From contig JBFLXS010000009.1 of assembly GCA_040755795.1 (NCBI GenBank), forward strand, positions 1-33,828: DNA of 33,828 bases, in the 5' to 3' direction. This document shows, piece by piece, positions 7,869-15,624 of this stretch (within the stretch, counting starts at the first letter, position 1; every line of letters begins with the position of its first letter). The notes beneath the pieces were generated by a model. It did no database searches. It was not told the origin of the DNA and was given only the letters and a program-made list of their open reading frames with translations. The stretch is from a bacterium. Its GTDB lineage: Bacteria; UBA9089; CG2-30-40-21; SBAY01. The position numbers and the translations under genes were made by a program.

Positions 7869-9599
7869 ATGCTTTCTCGATTACATATCAAAGATTTTGT
7901 CTTAATTGATGATTTAGAAATAGAGTTTTCTCCTGGACTTAATATCTTTACTGGTGAAACAGGGGCAGGTAAAACCATTATTATTGACGCCATTAATGCC
8001 GTTTTAGGTGAGCGGGTAAAAACTGACTACATTCGGACTGGAAGTGAAAAAAGTGTCATTTCTGCCTTATTTGAAATCAAAGAGAACTCCGGGATAAGAA
8101 ATCTCTTAGAAACCTACGGTATCCCATTATCAGACCAAAATCTCCTTCTTGAACGGGAAATTTTATCCTCTGGAAAACACTTGTGCCGAATTAACGGTAA
8201 ATTAGTTACTCTAAATGTGTTAGCCCAGCTCGGAGAAAATTTAGTTGATATTCATGGCCAACACCAACATCAATCTTTACTTAATCAAAATACCCAATTA
8301 AACCTGTTGGATGAATACGGTGAATTTAATGAATTAAGCAGAGAGGTTAACCAGATTTATAGACAATTCACGGCACTAATTGACCGATTAAATACACTTT
8401 CTTTTGAGAACCAGGAAAGAATCAGGCAACTTGATTTGTTAAAATTTGAGCATGAAGAAATCGAGCAGGCAAACCTTATCCCGGGGGAGGATGAAGAATT
8501 AGAACAGGAGGTAAAAATCCTGCGAAATGCAGAGAAACTTCATATCCTGGCACAAGAAGCCTATCACCTCCTTTATGGCACTGAGGCAATCAATGCCAAC
8601 TTCTATCAGGTCCAAAAGAAGTTATCCGAAATAACCGAACTCGACCCATCATTAAAAGAACCCTTGCAGATGGCTCAAAATCTCTACTACCAATTAGAAG
8701 AACTAACCAGACAGGTAGATAATTATACTCAAAAGATTAAATTTGACCCGGCTAAATTAGAAGAGATTGAATCAAGATTAGATTTGATGAGTAAATTAAA
8801 ACGAAAATATGGGGGGACAATTTCAGCCATCCTTGAATACAAGGAGAAAATAACTACCCAGATAAATTCAATTACCTATAATGAAGAAGAGATTGACAAT
8901 CTCAAGAAACAACTTGCGGAAATAACCGTTTTATTAGAGGCAAAGATAAATGAGTTATCGCAAAAAAGAAAAGAAGTAGCCCATAAATTAGCCAATGAGA
9001 TAATTCTGGAATTATCTGATTTAGGGATGAAAAAGGCACAATTTGAAGTGAAGATAGAGGCAAAACAGCAAAGCGATAGTTTGATTAAACTTGATGGTAT
9101 GCCTGTTAAGGTAACTTCAACGGGTGCAGACCTCATCGAATTTTTAATCTCTCCTAATGTTGGTGAGGCATTAAAACCATTAGCCGATATTGCTTCAGGT
9201 GGAGAGATTTCACGGGTGATGTTAGCCATAAAAACTATTTTAGCCCAGGTAGATGAAATTCCAACACTTATCTTTGATGAGATAGATACCGGGATTGGGG
9301 GAACAATTGGGCAGAAAGTCGGGGCAAAGTTAAAACACATAAGTCATAGTCGGCAGGTAATTTGCATTACACACTTACCTCAAATCGCCGCTTATGCCCA
9401 AATTCATCTCTATGTTGAAAAAAAGATTGTAGGAAGTAAAACACAGACTTATGTTCGCAAATTGGATAAAACCGACCGGCTGAACGAATTAGCCCTTCTT
9501 TTAGACGGACACGAAATCTCACCCATATCATTAAAACATGCTGAAGAACTATTAGAGAAGGTAGCAAGTAGGGAGATTGGAGGGAATTTTAGATTGTAA
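7869..9599 (+). CDS. recN: DNA repair ATPase RecN
   Basis: SMC-like ATPase that acts in recombinational repair of double-strand breaks. Of 576 residues, the N-terminal ATPase half has Walker A G29-ETGAGK-T36, a coiled-coil middle spans about 150-380, and the C-terminal half has the signature SGGEISRVMLA and Walker B LIF-D470-E471-IDTGIGG. Length is normal. The gene end is altered: a family A element supplies the TAA in its GTAAC terminus. Removing the element restores three more codons (F-W-R), with a TAA overlapping the GGAGG ribosome-binding site of proS, so recN and proS once adjoined. Confidence 0.93.
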   Translation: MLSRLHIKDFVLIDDLEIEFSPGLNIFTGETGAGKTIIIDAINAVLGERVKTDYIRTGSEKSVISALFEIKENSGIRNLLETYGIPLSDQNLLLEREILSSGKHLCRINGKLVTLNVLAQLGENLVDIHGQHQHQSLLNQNTQLNLLDEYGEFNELSREVNQIYRQFTALIDRLNTLSFENQERIRQLDLLKFEHEEIEQANLIPGEDEELEQEVKILRNAEKLHILAQEAYHLLYGTEAINANFYQVQKKLSEITELDPSLKEPLQMAQNLYYQLEELTRQVDNYTQKIKFDPAKLEEIESRLDLMSKLKRKYGGTISAILEYKEKITTQINSITYNEEEIDNLKKQLAEITVLLEAKINELSQKRKEVAHKLANEIILELSDLGMKKAQFEVKIEAKQQSDSLIKLDGMPVKVTSTGADLIEFLISPNVGEALKPLADIASGGEISRVMLAIKTILAQVDEIPTLIFDEIDTGIGGTIGQKVGAKLKHISHSRQVICITHLPQIAAYAQIHLYVEKKIVGSKTQTYVRKLDKTDRLNELALLLDGHEISPISLKHAEELLEKVASREIGGNFRL

Positions 9600-9742
9600 C
9601 ATTTTAGCCATCTGAAGTGAAATTCAGGTAATCAGTTATCGGTCATCAGGTTATCGGTAAAGGGAAAAGATCAATTGGTTGTTACCGATTACCGATTACC
9701 TGATTACCGATTACCTTACACTTCATTTGGGTAAATAGTTAC
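9596..9742. mobile_element. Short fold-back element, family A, 8-bp target duplication
   Basis: Begins GTAAC at 9596 and ends GTTAC at 9742, with perfect 8-bp direct repeats TTTAGATT at 9588-9595 and 9743-9750. The arms are an imperfect inverted repeat (CTGAAGTGAAATTCAGGTAAT against ATTACCTTACACTTCATTTG), and the centre is tandem CGATTACC units. The left end provides the recN stop codon; the right duplication runs into the proS ribosome-binding site. Confidence 0.85.
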
Positions 9743-9774
9743 TTTAGATTTTAGATTTTGGAGGTAACAAATCA

Positions 9775-11484
9775 ATGCGTATATCAAAATTGTTTCTAAA
9801 TACACTTTTTCAAGACCCACAGGATGCTGAGATTATCAGCCATAAATTGATGTTACGAGCCGGGTTAATAAGAAAATTGGCGGCAGGCATTTATTCTTAT
9901 TTACCTTTAGGTCTTAAAGTGCTAAATAAGATAATTAATATTGTGCGTGAAGAAATGAACAGGATTGGTGCCCAAGAAGTGCTTTTACCCACACTTCATC
10001 CGGCTTCTCTCTGGGAAGAAACAGGTCGATGGGCGGCGTATGGAGATGATATGTTTAAACTAACAGACCGTAAAAAAAGCCCATTTGGACTTGGACCGAC
10101 CCATGAAGAGATAATTACGGATTTGGTTCGTCGGGAGGTAAAATCATATCGCCAACTACCTCTTTCTCTTTATCAGATTCAAACTAAATTTCGAGACGAA
10201 CCAAGACCAAGATTTGGAATGATACGCGGTCGGGAATTTTTAATGAAAGATGCCTACTCTTTTCATCCGGATGACAAATCCGCAGAAGAAATATATCAGG
10301 ATTTTTATAATGCCTACGCTAAAATATTTACCCGCTGTGGGTTAAAATTTCAAATAGTTGAGGCAGAATCAGGACTTATTGGAGGTTCTTTCTCACATGA
10401 ATTTATGGCTTTTTCACCTGCAGGTGAAGAAAGAATGGTATGTTGCGATAAGTGTGGTTATGCGGCTAATCTTGAAAAGGCAGAGTGTGGAAGAAATCAG
10501 AAGTCAGAAGTCAGAAGTCAGAAGTTAGAAGAATTAAAATTAATTGATACCCCGGAGATGAAAACGGTGGAAGAGGTAAGTAGTTTTCTGAAAGTTAGCC
10601 CGGCTCAATTGGTTAAAACCTTGATTTATAAGGCAGACGATAAGGTCATTGGAGTCCTTATCCCCGGGGATGAGGAAGCCAATGAGAGTAAATTAAGAAG
10701 TGCTCTTGGGGTTAAAGAATTAGTATTGGCTGACCCAGAGACCATTGAAAGGGTAACAAAAGCACCAGTAGGATTTGCCGGACCTGTTGGTCTGGAAGAT
10801 ACGCCACTCATTGCGGATTATTCCATCCAGACAAAGATAAATTTTGTCGTTGGTGGAAATAAAAAAGATGCCCATTACATAAATGCTAATTTTGAGCGTG
10901 ATTTTAAGATAGATAAATTTGAAGATATTAAGATTGCTCAAGATAATGACCCCTGTGGAAGGTGTGGTAGCGGTCATCTAAAGATAAGTTATGGGATTGA
11001 ATTGGGACATACATTTAAGTTAGGCACTAAATATTCTGAGGCAATGGGTGCGGTCTTTTTAGATGAAAAAGGACAGGAAAAAACGATGATTATGGGCTGT
11101 TATGGGATTGGGGTAAGTCGAATGATCGCCGCTTACATTGAACAAAACAATGATGAAAGAGGAATTATCTGGCAACCAAATATCGCTCCTTATGAGGTTT
11201 TAATCCTGCCAATTAATGTTAGAGACTCCGAACAAATAAATTTAGCCATAAAAATATATAATTTACTGCTTAACGAGAACATAGAAGTATTGTTAGATGA
11301 CCGTGATGAGCGACCTGGGAGAAAATTTACTGACGCAGATTTAATTGGTATTCCTATTCAAGTTATCATTGGTGCCAAAACAAAATCTTCAGGTGAGGTT
11401 GAACTCTGTTTAAGAAAAACAAAGGAAAAGATTTTTGTCTCCCTTGAAAATCTGGTTCAAAAAATAAAAGCACAGCAATTCTAA
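9775..11484 (+). CDS. proS: Prolyl-tRNA synthetase, bacterial type with editing domain
   Basis: Charges tRNA-Pro. The 569 residues have the bacterial ProRS order: class II core (GLGPTHEEIITDLVRREV, then FRDEPRPRFGMIRGREFLMKDAYSF), the inserted YbaK-like editing domain (about 255-385), core motif 3 (MGCYGIGVSRM) and a C-terminal anticodon-binding domain (NIAPYEVLILPI to VIIGAK). At residues 241-252, between core and editing domain, a run of TCAGAAG heptamers (10497-10530) is translated in frame. The last residues (QQF) and the stop come from the family B element that follows; without it the end would read AKVC. Ribosome-binding site GGAGG at 9761-9765. Confidence 0.93.
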   Translation: MRISKLFLNTLFQDPQDAEIISHKLMLRAGLIRKLAAGIYSYLPLGLKVLNKIINIVREEMNRIGAQEVLLPTLHPASLWEETGRWAAYGDDMFKLTDRKKSPFGLGPTHEEIITDLVRREVKSYRQLPLSLYQIQTKFRDEPRPRFGMIRGREFLMKDAYSFHPDDKSAEEIYQDFYNAYAKIFTRCGLKFQIVEAESGLIGGSFSHEFMAFSPAGEERMVCCDKCGYAANLEKAECGRNQKSEVRSQKLEELKLIDTPEMKTVEEVSSFLKVSPAQLVKTLIYKADDKVIGVLIPGDEEANESKLRSALGVKELVLADPETIERVTKAPVGFAGPVGLEDTPLIADYSIQTKINFVVGGNKKDAHYINANFERDFKIDKFEDIKIAQDNDPCGRCGSGHLKISYGIELGHTFKLGTKYSEAMGAVFLDEKGQEKTMIMGCYGIGVSRMIAAYIEQNNDERGIIWQPNIAPYEVLILPINVRDSEQINLAIKIYNLLLNENIEVLLDDRDERPGRKFTDADLIGIPIQVIIGAKTKSSGEVELCLRKTKEKIFVSLENLVQKIKAQQF

Positions 11485-11680
11485 TTATGAAAATGTGTAA
11501 GCAAGGAGAATTGGAGAATAGGGAGAAAGAGGAGAAAATATAACCACTAATAGGACACGAATAAGCACGAAACAGAGGATTATTAGGATTATTCGTGACT
11601 AATTTTAATCACCTTCTCCATTTCTCCATTTTTTCCCTTTCCCCTTTTTTACACAATTTCTGTCATAATGAGAATTGCTG
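11473..11680. mobile_element. Fold-back element, family B, 9-bp target duplication
   Basis: Termini CAGCAATTCTAATTATGA and TCATAATGAGAATTGCTG, flanked by perfect 9-bp direct repeats ATAAAAGCA at 11464-11472 and 11681-11689. The arms are purine-rich (GGAGAATTGGAGAATAGGG) opposite pyrimidine-rich (TTTCTCCATTTCTCC). The second copy, in opposite orientation, is at 20177-20385. The left end encodes the final residues and stop of proS. Confidence 0.85.
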
Positions 11681-11697
11681 ATAAAAGCAAAAGTTTG

Positions 11698-11727
11698 TTG
11701 ACAAACCTGTCCTTAAAATGCTATAAT
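11698..11727 (+). promoter_or_regulatory. Sigma-70-type promoter of kdsA
   Basis: TTGACA at 11698-11703 and TATAAT at 11722-11727 are separated by 18 bases, a full-consensus pair. It lies just downstream of the family B element and 90 bases before the kdsA start. The leader carries the repeat at 11740-11800. Confidence 0.7.
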
Positions 11728-11739
11728 TCAATATAGAAT

Positions 11740-11800
11740 TTCACGAAATTAAAAACAAGTAAATGGTAACTAATTACCATTCACCAATTACCATTTACCA
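11740..11800. repeat. Short fold-back repeat upstream of kdsA
   Basis: TTCACGAAATTAAAA followed by a fold-back of the GTAAATGGTAA…TTACCATTTAC type. A near-identical copy is at 18678-18740, upstream of the barrel gene. Both end at the ribosome-binding region of the next gene, so the structure would form in the 5' leader. Confidence 0.6.
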
Positions 11801-11817
11801 AATTAAAAGGGGATTAA

Positions 11818-12636
11818 ATGAAAAAGTTAAAAATAATTGCCGGTAACTGTATCCTGGAAAATCTTGATACTTCGGTAAAGACGATTGAGGCATTAATAGA
11901 TTTCTCAAAAGAATACGATTTTGAAATTATCTACAAAAGTTCGTTTAAAAAAGATAATCGCTCAAGTTATAATTATTATACAGGTCCTGATTTAGAAGAA
12001 AGTATCAAGATATTTAAATATTTAAAAGAAAAATATGGAGTAAGTTTAATCACCGATTTTCATAATCTTTATGAGATTGACAGCGAAATAGTCGATGTAG
12101 TGGATATTCTTCAGATACCTGCTTATCTTTGTATGCAAACCGAGCTTGTTTTAAAAATCGCCAGTGTGGGCAAACCAGTTAATATCAAAAAAGGACAATT
12201 TCTCCATCCTGAAGATGTAGGTAAAATTGTGAAAAAAATTGAAAGCACTGGCAACAATAAAATTATGATTACTGAGAGAGGAACTTGCTTTGGTTATAGA
12301 GACCTTGTAGTTGACCCGAGGTCTTTTTTTATACTCAAATCTTTTGGTTATCCTGTGTTTTTTGATGCGGGTCATTCAATCCGAAAATATGGTGTGCCAT
12401 CCGCTGACCTTGAGAAAGGTGGAGCAAAAGAATATGTTAATACCCTGGCCTGTGCCGCTATTGCTTGTAAAATCGATGGAATATTCGTTGAGGTCCACCC
12501 TCAACCTGAAATAGCCCAATGCGATGCGGCCACTCAGCTTTCATTTAAAGAGTTTGAAAATTTGGTCAAAGATATTATACCTATCTGGAAGGCGGTTAAA
12601 TCACGAAGTCTCTCGGATAAAAAATTCCCCTCTTGA
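11818..12636 (+). CDS. kdsA: 3-deoxy-8-phosphooctulonate (Kdo-8-P) synthase
   Basis: Condenses phosphoenolpyruvate with arabinose 5-phosphate to Kdo 8-phosphate, for the inner core of lipopolysaccharide. The 272 residues show the family motifs KSSFKKDNRSS, DILQIPAYLCMQTEL, KKGQFLHPEDV, ERGTCFGYRDLVVD, FFDAGHS and VEVHPQPE. Cys11 (IIAGNC) stands where metal-dependent KdsA enzymes have the metal-binding cysteine. The final residues (SLSDKKFPS) lie in a repeat that recurs near 15260, and the TGA is inside the hairpin CCCCTCTTGAGAGGGG, so the gene end has been remodelled. AAAAGGGG lies 4-11 bases upstream of the ATG. Confidence 0.88.
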   Translation: MKKLKIIAGNCILENLDTSVKTIEALIDFSKEYDFEIIYKSSFKKDNRSSYNYYTGPDLEESIKIFKYLKEKYGVSLITDFHNLYEIDSEIVDVVDILQIPAYLCMQTELVLKIASVGKPVNIKKGQFLHPEDVGKIVKKIESTGNNKIMITERGTCFGYRDLVVDPRSFFILKSFGYPVFFDAGHSIRKYGVPSADLEKGGAKEYVNTLACAAIACKIDGIFVEVHPQPEIAQCDAATQLSFKEFENLVKDIIPIWKAVKSRSLSDKKFPS

Positions 12637-12694
12637 GAGGGGTTAGGGGGGTGTTTTTCTCTGCGAACTCTTTTGTGTCTGCGATGAACAGTTA
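12604..12694. repeat. Left direct repeat flanking the ATPase/protease cassette
   Basis: GAAGTCTCTCGGATAAAAAA, then the hairpin CCCCTCTTGAGAGGGG, then GGTGTTTTTCTCTGCG and a terminal GATGAACAGTTAC. The same series, with an extra segment inserted, is at 15258-15546. The last bases are a family A right end. The hairpin overlaps the kdsA stop and could act as terminator. Confidence 0.65.
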
Positions 12695-12739
12695 CTTATG
12701 TCTGAATTGAAGAAGTCCTTCAAAATTTTCTTGCTTTTT

Positions 12740-12769
12740 TTGACAAAGGATGTTATAATTAAATAGTAT
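12740..12769 (+). promoter_or_regulatory. Possible promoter of the ATPase/protease pair
   Basis: TTGACA at 12740-12745, then TAGTAT at 12764-12769 with 18-base spacing. A better -10 match, TATAAT at 12754-12759, is too close to the TTGACA to pair with it. The ribosome-binding site AAGGAAG and the ATG at 12787 follow. Confidence 0.4.
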
Positions 12770-12786
12770 ATAAAAGGAAGGTTAGT

Positions 12787-14007
12787 ATGATAACAAAAAT
12801 AAATGTTGAGGGATTTAAACTTCATGCAAAAACTTCTATAAACGCTAAACCAATAACTATATTCATAGGTCCAAATAATAGTGGTAAATCAAGCTTGATA
12901 CAGGCTGTTCAATCACTTTGTCAAACAACAAATTCTAATATTTTTATCCCACACATACGGAGATTACCCGAAAAATCAGCTTACTTATATCCATGTAATA
13001 CCTATAAAATTGACCCTGGCAGGTTTGAAGATGTCCTTAAAAAAGGGAGTGAATATATTTGTATAGCATTAGCAGGCAAGACTTCTGGGAGGGTACTTAG
13101 TGAAAAAAATAAGATAATGGAGGTAGAATTTGAAGTTAAAATAAAAGATAATTATCTCTTATCTCATAAGGGACGAGTAAAAGATTACTACTGGTGGGAC
13201 TATAATATAGGAAATTCACAGGCACAAAATGTTTGCAAGGGAGTTCATCCAACAGGAAACTTTCAATTGGTGGATAAACTTAAGTGTGATAATGATAATT
13301 TCCCTATGAATTTATTAGAATCGTGTTACTTCATATATCCAATAAGAGGTTTTGAAGAGGCAGGTTATTTACTTCCTGAAGAACCTTCCCAAAGGTATTC
13401 TACACTTGAGAATATAACATTAAATGATAGAGTTGTAACTTTAATCGCCGCATTTGCCTATAATGCAGATTTACGAAAAGAAGTAGCTCAAAAACTCAGT
13501 CAGATTATGGGTTATGGAATAGACATTGACATTCAGTGGATAGGAAGTAATCGGGTTAAGATTTTGTTAAAAGAACCAGTAAATACACCTATAGTAAATG
13601 AAGGGTCAGGATTTCAACAAATGATATTTATCGTTTTACCACTTATTCTTATACCTGATAATTCCACAGTCTTTATTCAAGAGCCTGAGGTTCATCTACA
13701 TCCAAAGGCCCAGGTAGAGATAGGAAGATTACTTATTAAATTTGTTGAAAATAAAAATAGCCAATTATTTATTGAAACGCATAGTGAACATATCTTACAC
13801 GCATTTCTATATGCCATTGCTACACAACAAATATCAAAAGATGACTTAGCGATATATTATTTTGAGAATAAGGAATGGAGTGCAAAAGTAACTGCGCTTG
13901 AGATTGATGAATTAGGCAGGGTAAAGGATGGTTTTCCAGGATTCTTTGAGCAAAGTTTAGAAGAATTAACTGAGTTTTTAGATGCTATTAAGAGAAGGGA
14001 AAAATAA
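12787..14007 (+). CDS. AAA-type ATPase, ABC/OLD-like
   Basis: A 406-residue P-loop ATPase of the RecF/OLD/AAA_21 kind. Walker A is G28-PNNSGK-S35. The C-terminal half has a signature-like SGFQQM, Walker B FIQ-E299-P-E301 followed by HLHP, and the H-loop IETHSEH (H332). It resembles the DUF3696-like ATPases that often occur in phage-defence or toxin pairs. It has no TOPRIM nuclease part. Three bases separate it from the next gene, so the two are an operon. The pair interrupts the kds gene series and is flanked by direct repeats, suggesting acquisition as a unit. Confidence 0.75.
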   Translation: MITKINVEGFKLHAKTSINAKPITIFIGPNNSGKSSLIQAVQSLCQTTNSNIFIPHIRRLPEKSAYLYPCNTYKIDPGRFEDVLKKGSEYICIALAGKTSGRVLSEKNKIMEVEFEVKIKDNYLLSHKGRVKDYYWWDYNIGNSQAQNVCKGVHPTGNFQLVDKLKCDNDNFPMNLLESCYFIYPIRGFEEAGYLLPEEPSQRYSTLENITLNDRVVTLIAAFAYNADLRKEVAQKLSQIMGYGIDIDIQWIGSNRVKILLKEPVNTPIVNEGSGFQQMIFIVLPLILIPDNSTVFIQEPEVHLHPKAQVEIGRLLIKFVENKNSQLFIETHSEHILHAFLYAIATQQISKDDLAIYYFENKEWSAKVTALEIDELGRVKDGFPGFFEQSLEELTEFLDAIKRREK

Positions 14008-14010
14008 CCG

Positions 14011-14919
14011 ATGAAGAAAAGATTCCCTATTCCTCCAAAAATAATTAAGTATTATAAACTAATACAGACTATACCATATTTATACCAGTTAGGAATAAAT
14101 CCTGAGTATAGTTTTAGGAGAGAGGATTTAGAATTTATTGAGAAACTAAAAAAAGTGAAGGGGATAACTATTTTTAAGCCTATACGGTTTAAAAGTGGGT
14201 TTGTAGGGCAAAATTTAACATTGGAAGAGTATTCATCACTTGGGATAGATAAAAAAATGTATCTTGAATCCACCCTTCTGGAAAATAATATGGACTGGCT
14301 CAACCAGAAATTTCAGGAATTGGATTCTGCATGGATAACAGTAGTCAATGGAGAAATAGTAACATACTCTCCTGACCTCAGTGAATATCCACAGGAAACT
14401 GATATATTAAAAATTTGCAAGGAGAAAGGAAAATTCCCCTTTATCTTTGTAAATAATGAACTTCTGGCAATTGAAGAAAGTTCATCCCGATGGTCAAAAA
14501 CTAACCAACAAGATGATTACTATCCAACAATAAATATACAACTGAATTCATCAAACTTAACCTCGAAATTTATTGCAGACTTTGATACCGGAACTACTGA
14601 AATATTTGTGGATATGGACAGATTGATAACAAAAGGATTAATTAAAAAACCCTCTTCGTTCGAAGTCATCAAGAGATCTACCCATTTAGGCAAAGAATAC
14701 TGGTATTATATAAAACCTCTGCGTATCGGTATAGTGCCAGAAAAAGGTAAAATTAAGAAAGATGAAAATTTTCCTGTGTTCTGTATTTGTAATTGGAATG
14801 AGGGGCCTTTTGTCTCTATAAATCCAAACCGTAGTGCTTTAGTAGGAAGGAAAATATTTTTGAAGATAGGGGCATCGGTTATACTCCACTTTACTAATCG
14901 AAAAACAGAGATCTATTAA
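14011..14919 (+). CDS. Retropepsin-like (DTG) protein paired with the ATPase
   Basis: A 302-residue protein. Residues ~100-150 (SAWITVVNGEIVTYSPDL, then GKFPFIFVNNE) resemble the small DUF5678-type domain. Residues ~175-302 look like a retropepsin-type aspartic protease fold: a strand, then D192-T193-G194 (FIADFDTGTTEIFVD), and near the end SALVGRKIFLKIGASVILHF, which fits the 'LLGR…L' strand of such folds. The assignment comes from reading motifs only. No signal peptide or membrane segment is present, so it acts in the cytoplasm. It probably works with the ATPase, which could present or sense a substrate. Confidence 0.5.
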   Translation: MKKRFPIPPKIIKYYKLIQTIPYLYQLGINPEYSFRREDLEFIEKLKKVKGITIFKPIRFKSGFVGQNLTLEEYSSLGIDKKMYLESTLLENNMDWLNQKFQELDSAWITVVNGEIVTYSPDLSEYPQETDILKICKEKGKFPFIFVNNELLAIEESSSRWSKTNQQDDYYPTINIQLNSSNLTSKFIADFDTGTTEIFVDMDRLITKGLIKKPSSFEVIKRSTHLGKEYWYYIKPLRIGIVPEKGKIKKDENFPVFCICNWNEGPFVSINPNRSALVGRKIFLKIGASVILHFTNRKTEIY

Positions 14920-14920
14920 A

Positions 14921-15164
14921 GTAACCGTTCAGGGATATAGCCACAGAGTCACAGAGAACACAGAGGGAATATATAACTACGAATGAACACGAATAATAAA
15001 AAGATTTGTAGTGCGAGGCTTTAACCTCGCTTCTGGCAAGCAGGAAAGCGAACCTAAAGGTTCGCACTACATTTATCGAATGTCAGAGAGGTTAATTCGT
15101 GTCCTTATGTGGCTAATTTCTCTAATTCTCTGTGAACTCTGTGCCTCTGTGGCTGAACGGTTAC
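14921..15164. mobile_element. Fold-back element, family A, with embedded REP pair
   Basis: Starts GTAACCGTTCAGGGATATAG and ends CTGTGGCTGAACGGTTAC. The arms are ACAGAGTCACAGAGAACACAG against CTCTGTGAACTCTGTGCCTC. The centre holds the REP hairpin pair at 15007-15071. It is the inverted counterpart of the copy at 19657-19896 and matches the copy starting at 33702. The flanks (CTATTAAA, AGATTATT) are not identical. It begins one base after the stop of the DTG protein gene. Confidence 0.75.
15007..15071. repeat. REP pair (REPIN-like) with GTAG heads
   Basis: TGTAGTGCGAGGCTTTAACC begins one hairpin, and the inverted partner ends GGTTCGCACTACA. Each half has the GTAG head followed by a hairpin (GCGAGG…CCTCGC; GCGAACC…GGTTCGC), the layout recognised by REP-associated tyrosine transposases. 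Other copies are at 19748-19812 and 33788 to the window end. Confidence 0.7.
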
Positions 15165-15236
15165 AGATTATTGATGCAGACATTGAAATAGTTATGACCT
15201 GCTTGCCGAATGTTCAGCAGGCAAGCCAGATTTGTG

Positions 15237-15546
15237 GTAACTGTTCAGGCTATAATACATCCGAAGAAGTCTCTCTGATAAAAAATTCCCCACCTGTGCG
15301 ATTAGACTAATTCATCGCAGAGACGCAAAGGAAAAATAAATGTAAAATGTAAAATAGGAAATGAGAAATGGGAAATTTTAGTACTTCGCCAGACTCATTA
15401 TCTTTCAGTTATACATTTTCATTGGACATTTCTCATTGGACATTATCCATTTTACATTTAACCGCACAGGTGGAAAACTCCCCTCTTAAGAGGGGTTAGG
15501 GGTGTGTTTTTCTCTGCATCTCTGTGTCTGTGTGGTGAACAGTTAC
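15237..15546. repeat. Family A-like repeat; right direct repeat of the ATPase/protease cassette
   Basis: Begins GTAACTGTTCAGG and ends GGTGAACAGTTAC. It contains GAAGTCTCTCTGATAAAAAA and the perfect palindrome CCCCTCTTAAGAGGGG, both matching the kdsA end region at 12604-12694, plus an inserted fold-back (15284 to about 15478, ACCTGTGCG…CGCACAGGT). No target duplication is visible. From 15547 to 15624 only GAATCCCCGAACTCCG-type repeats and a GATAACTGATTAC unit precede the next ribosome-binding site. Confidence 0.6.
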
Positions 15547-15624
15547 GAATCCCCGAACTCCGAACCCCGAGAATTTACCTGATGACCGATAACTGATTAC
15601 TAAATATAAATGGAGGAAGATAAA

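Noticed and set aside
11750-11812. 9-bp duplication AAATTAAAA around the repeat upstream of kdsA
   Set aside because: The sister copy at 18678 shares the left AAATTAAAA as part of the repeat itself, so it is not a target duplication.
12754-12759. TATAAT as the -10 box of the ATPase gene
   Set aside because: Only 8 bases separate it from the TTGACA at 12740, too close for a sigma-70 promoter; TAGTAT at 12764 is spaced correctly.
15011-15310. Open reading frame of 99 codons on the plus strand
   Set aside because: It lies within a REP pair and family A repeats; the translation has no domain features and simply follows repeat sequence.
14913-15554. Target duplications for the elements at 14921, 15237, 17604 and 1896
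   Set aside because: The 8 bases on the two sides do not match. The copies are kept as repeats by their ends only, and are probably older or recombined.
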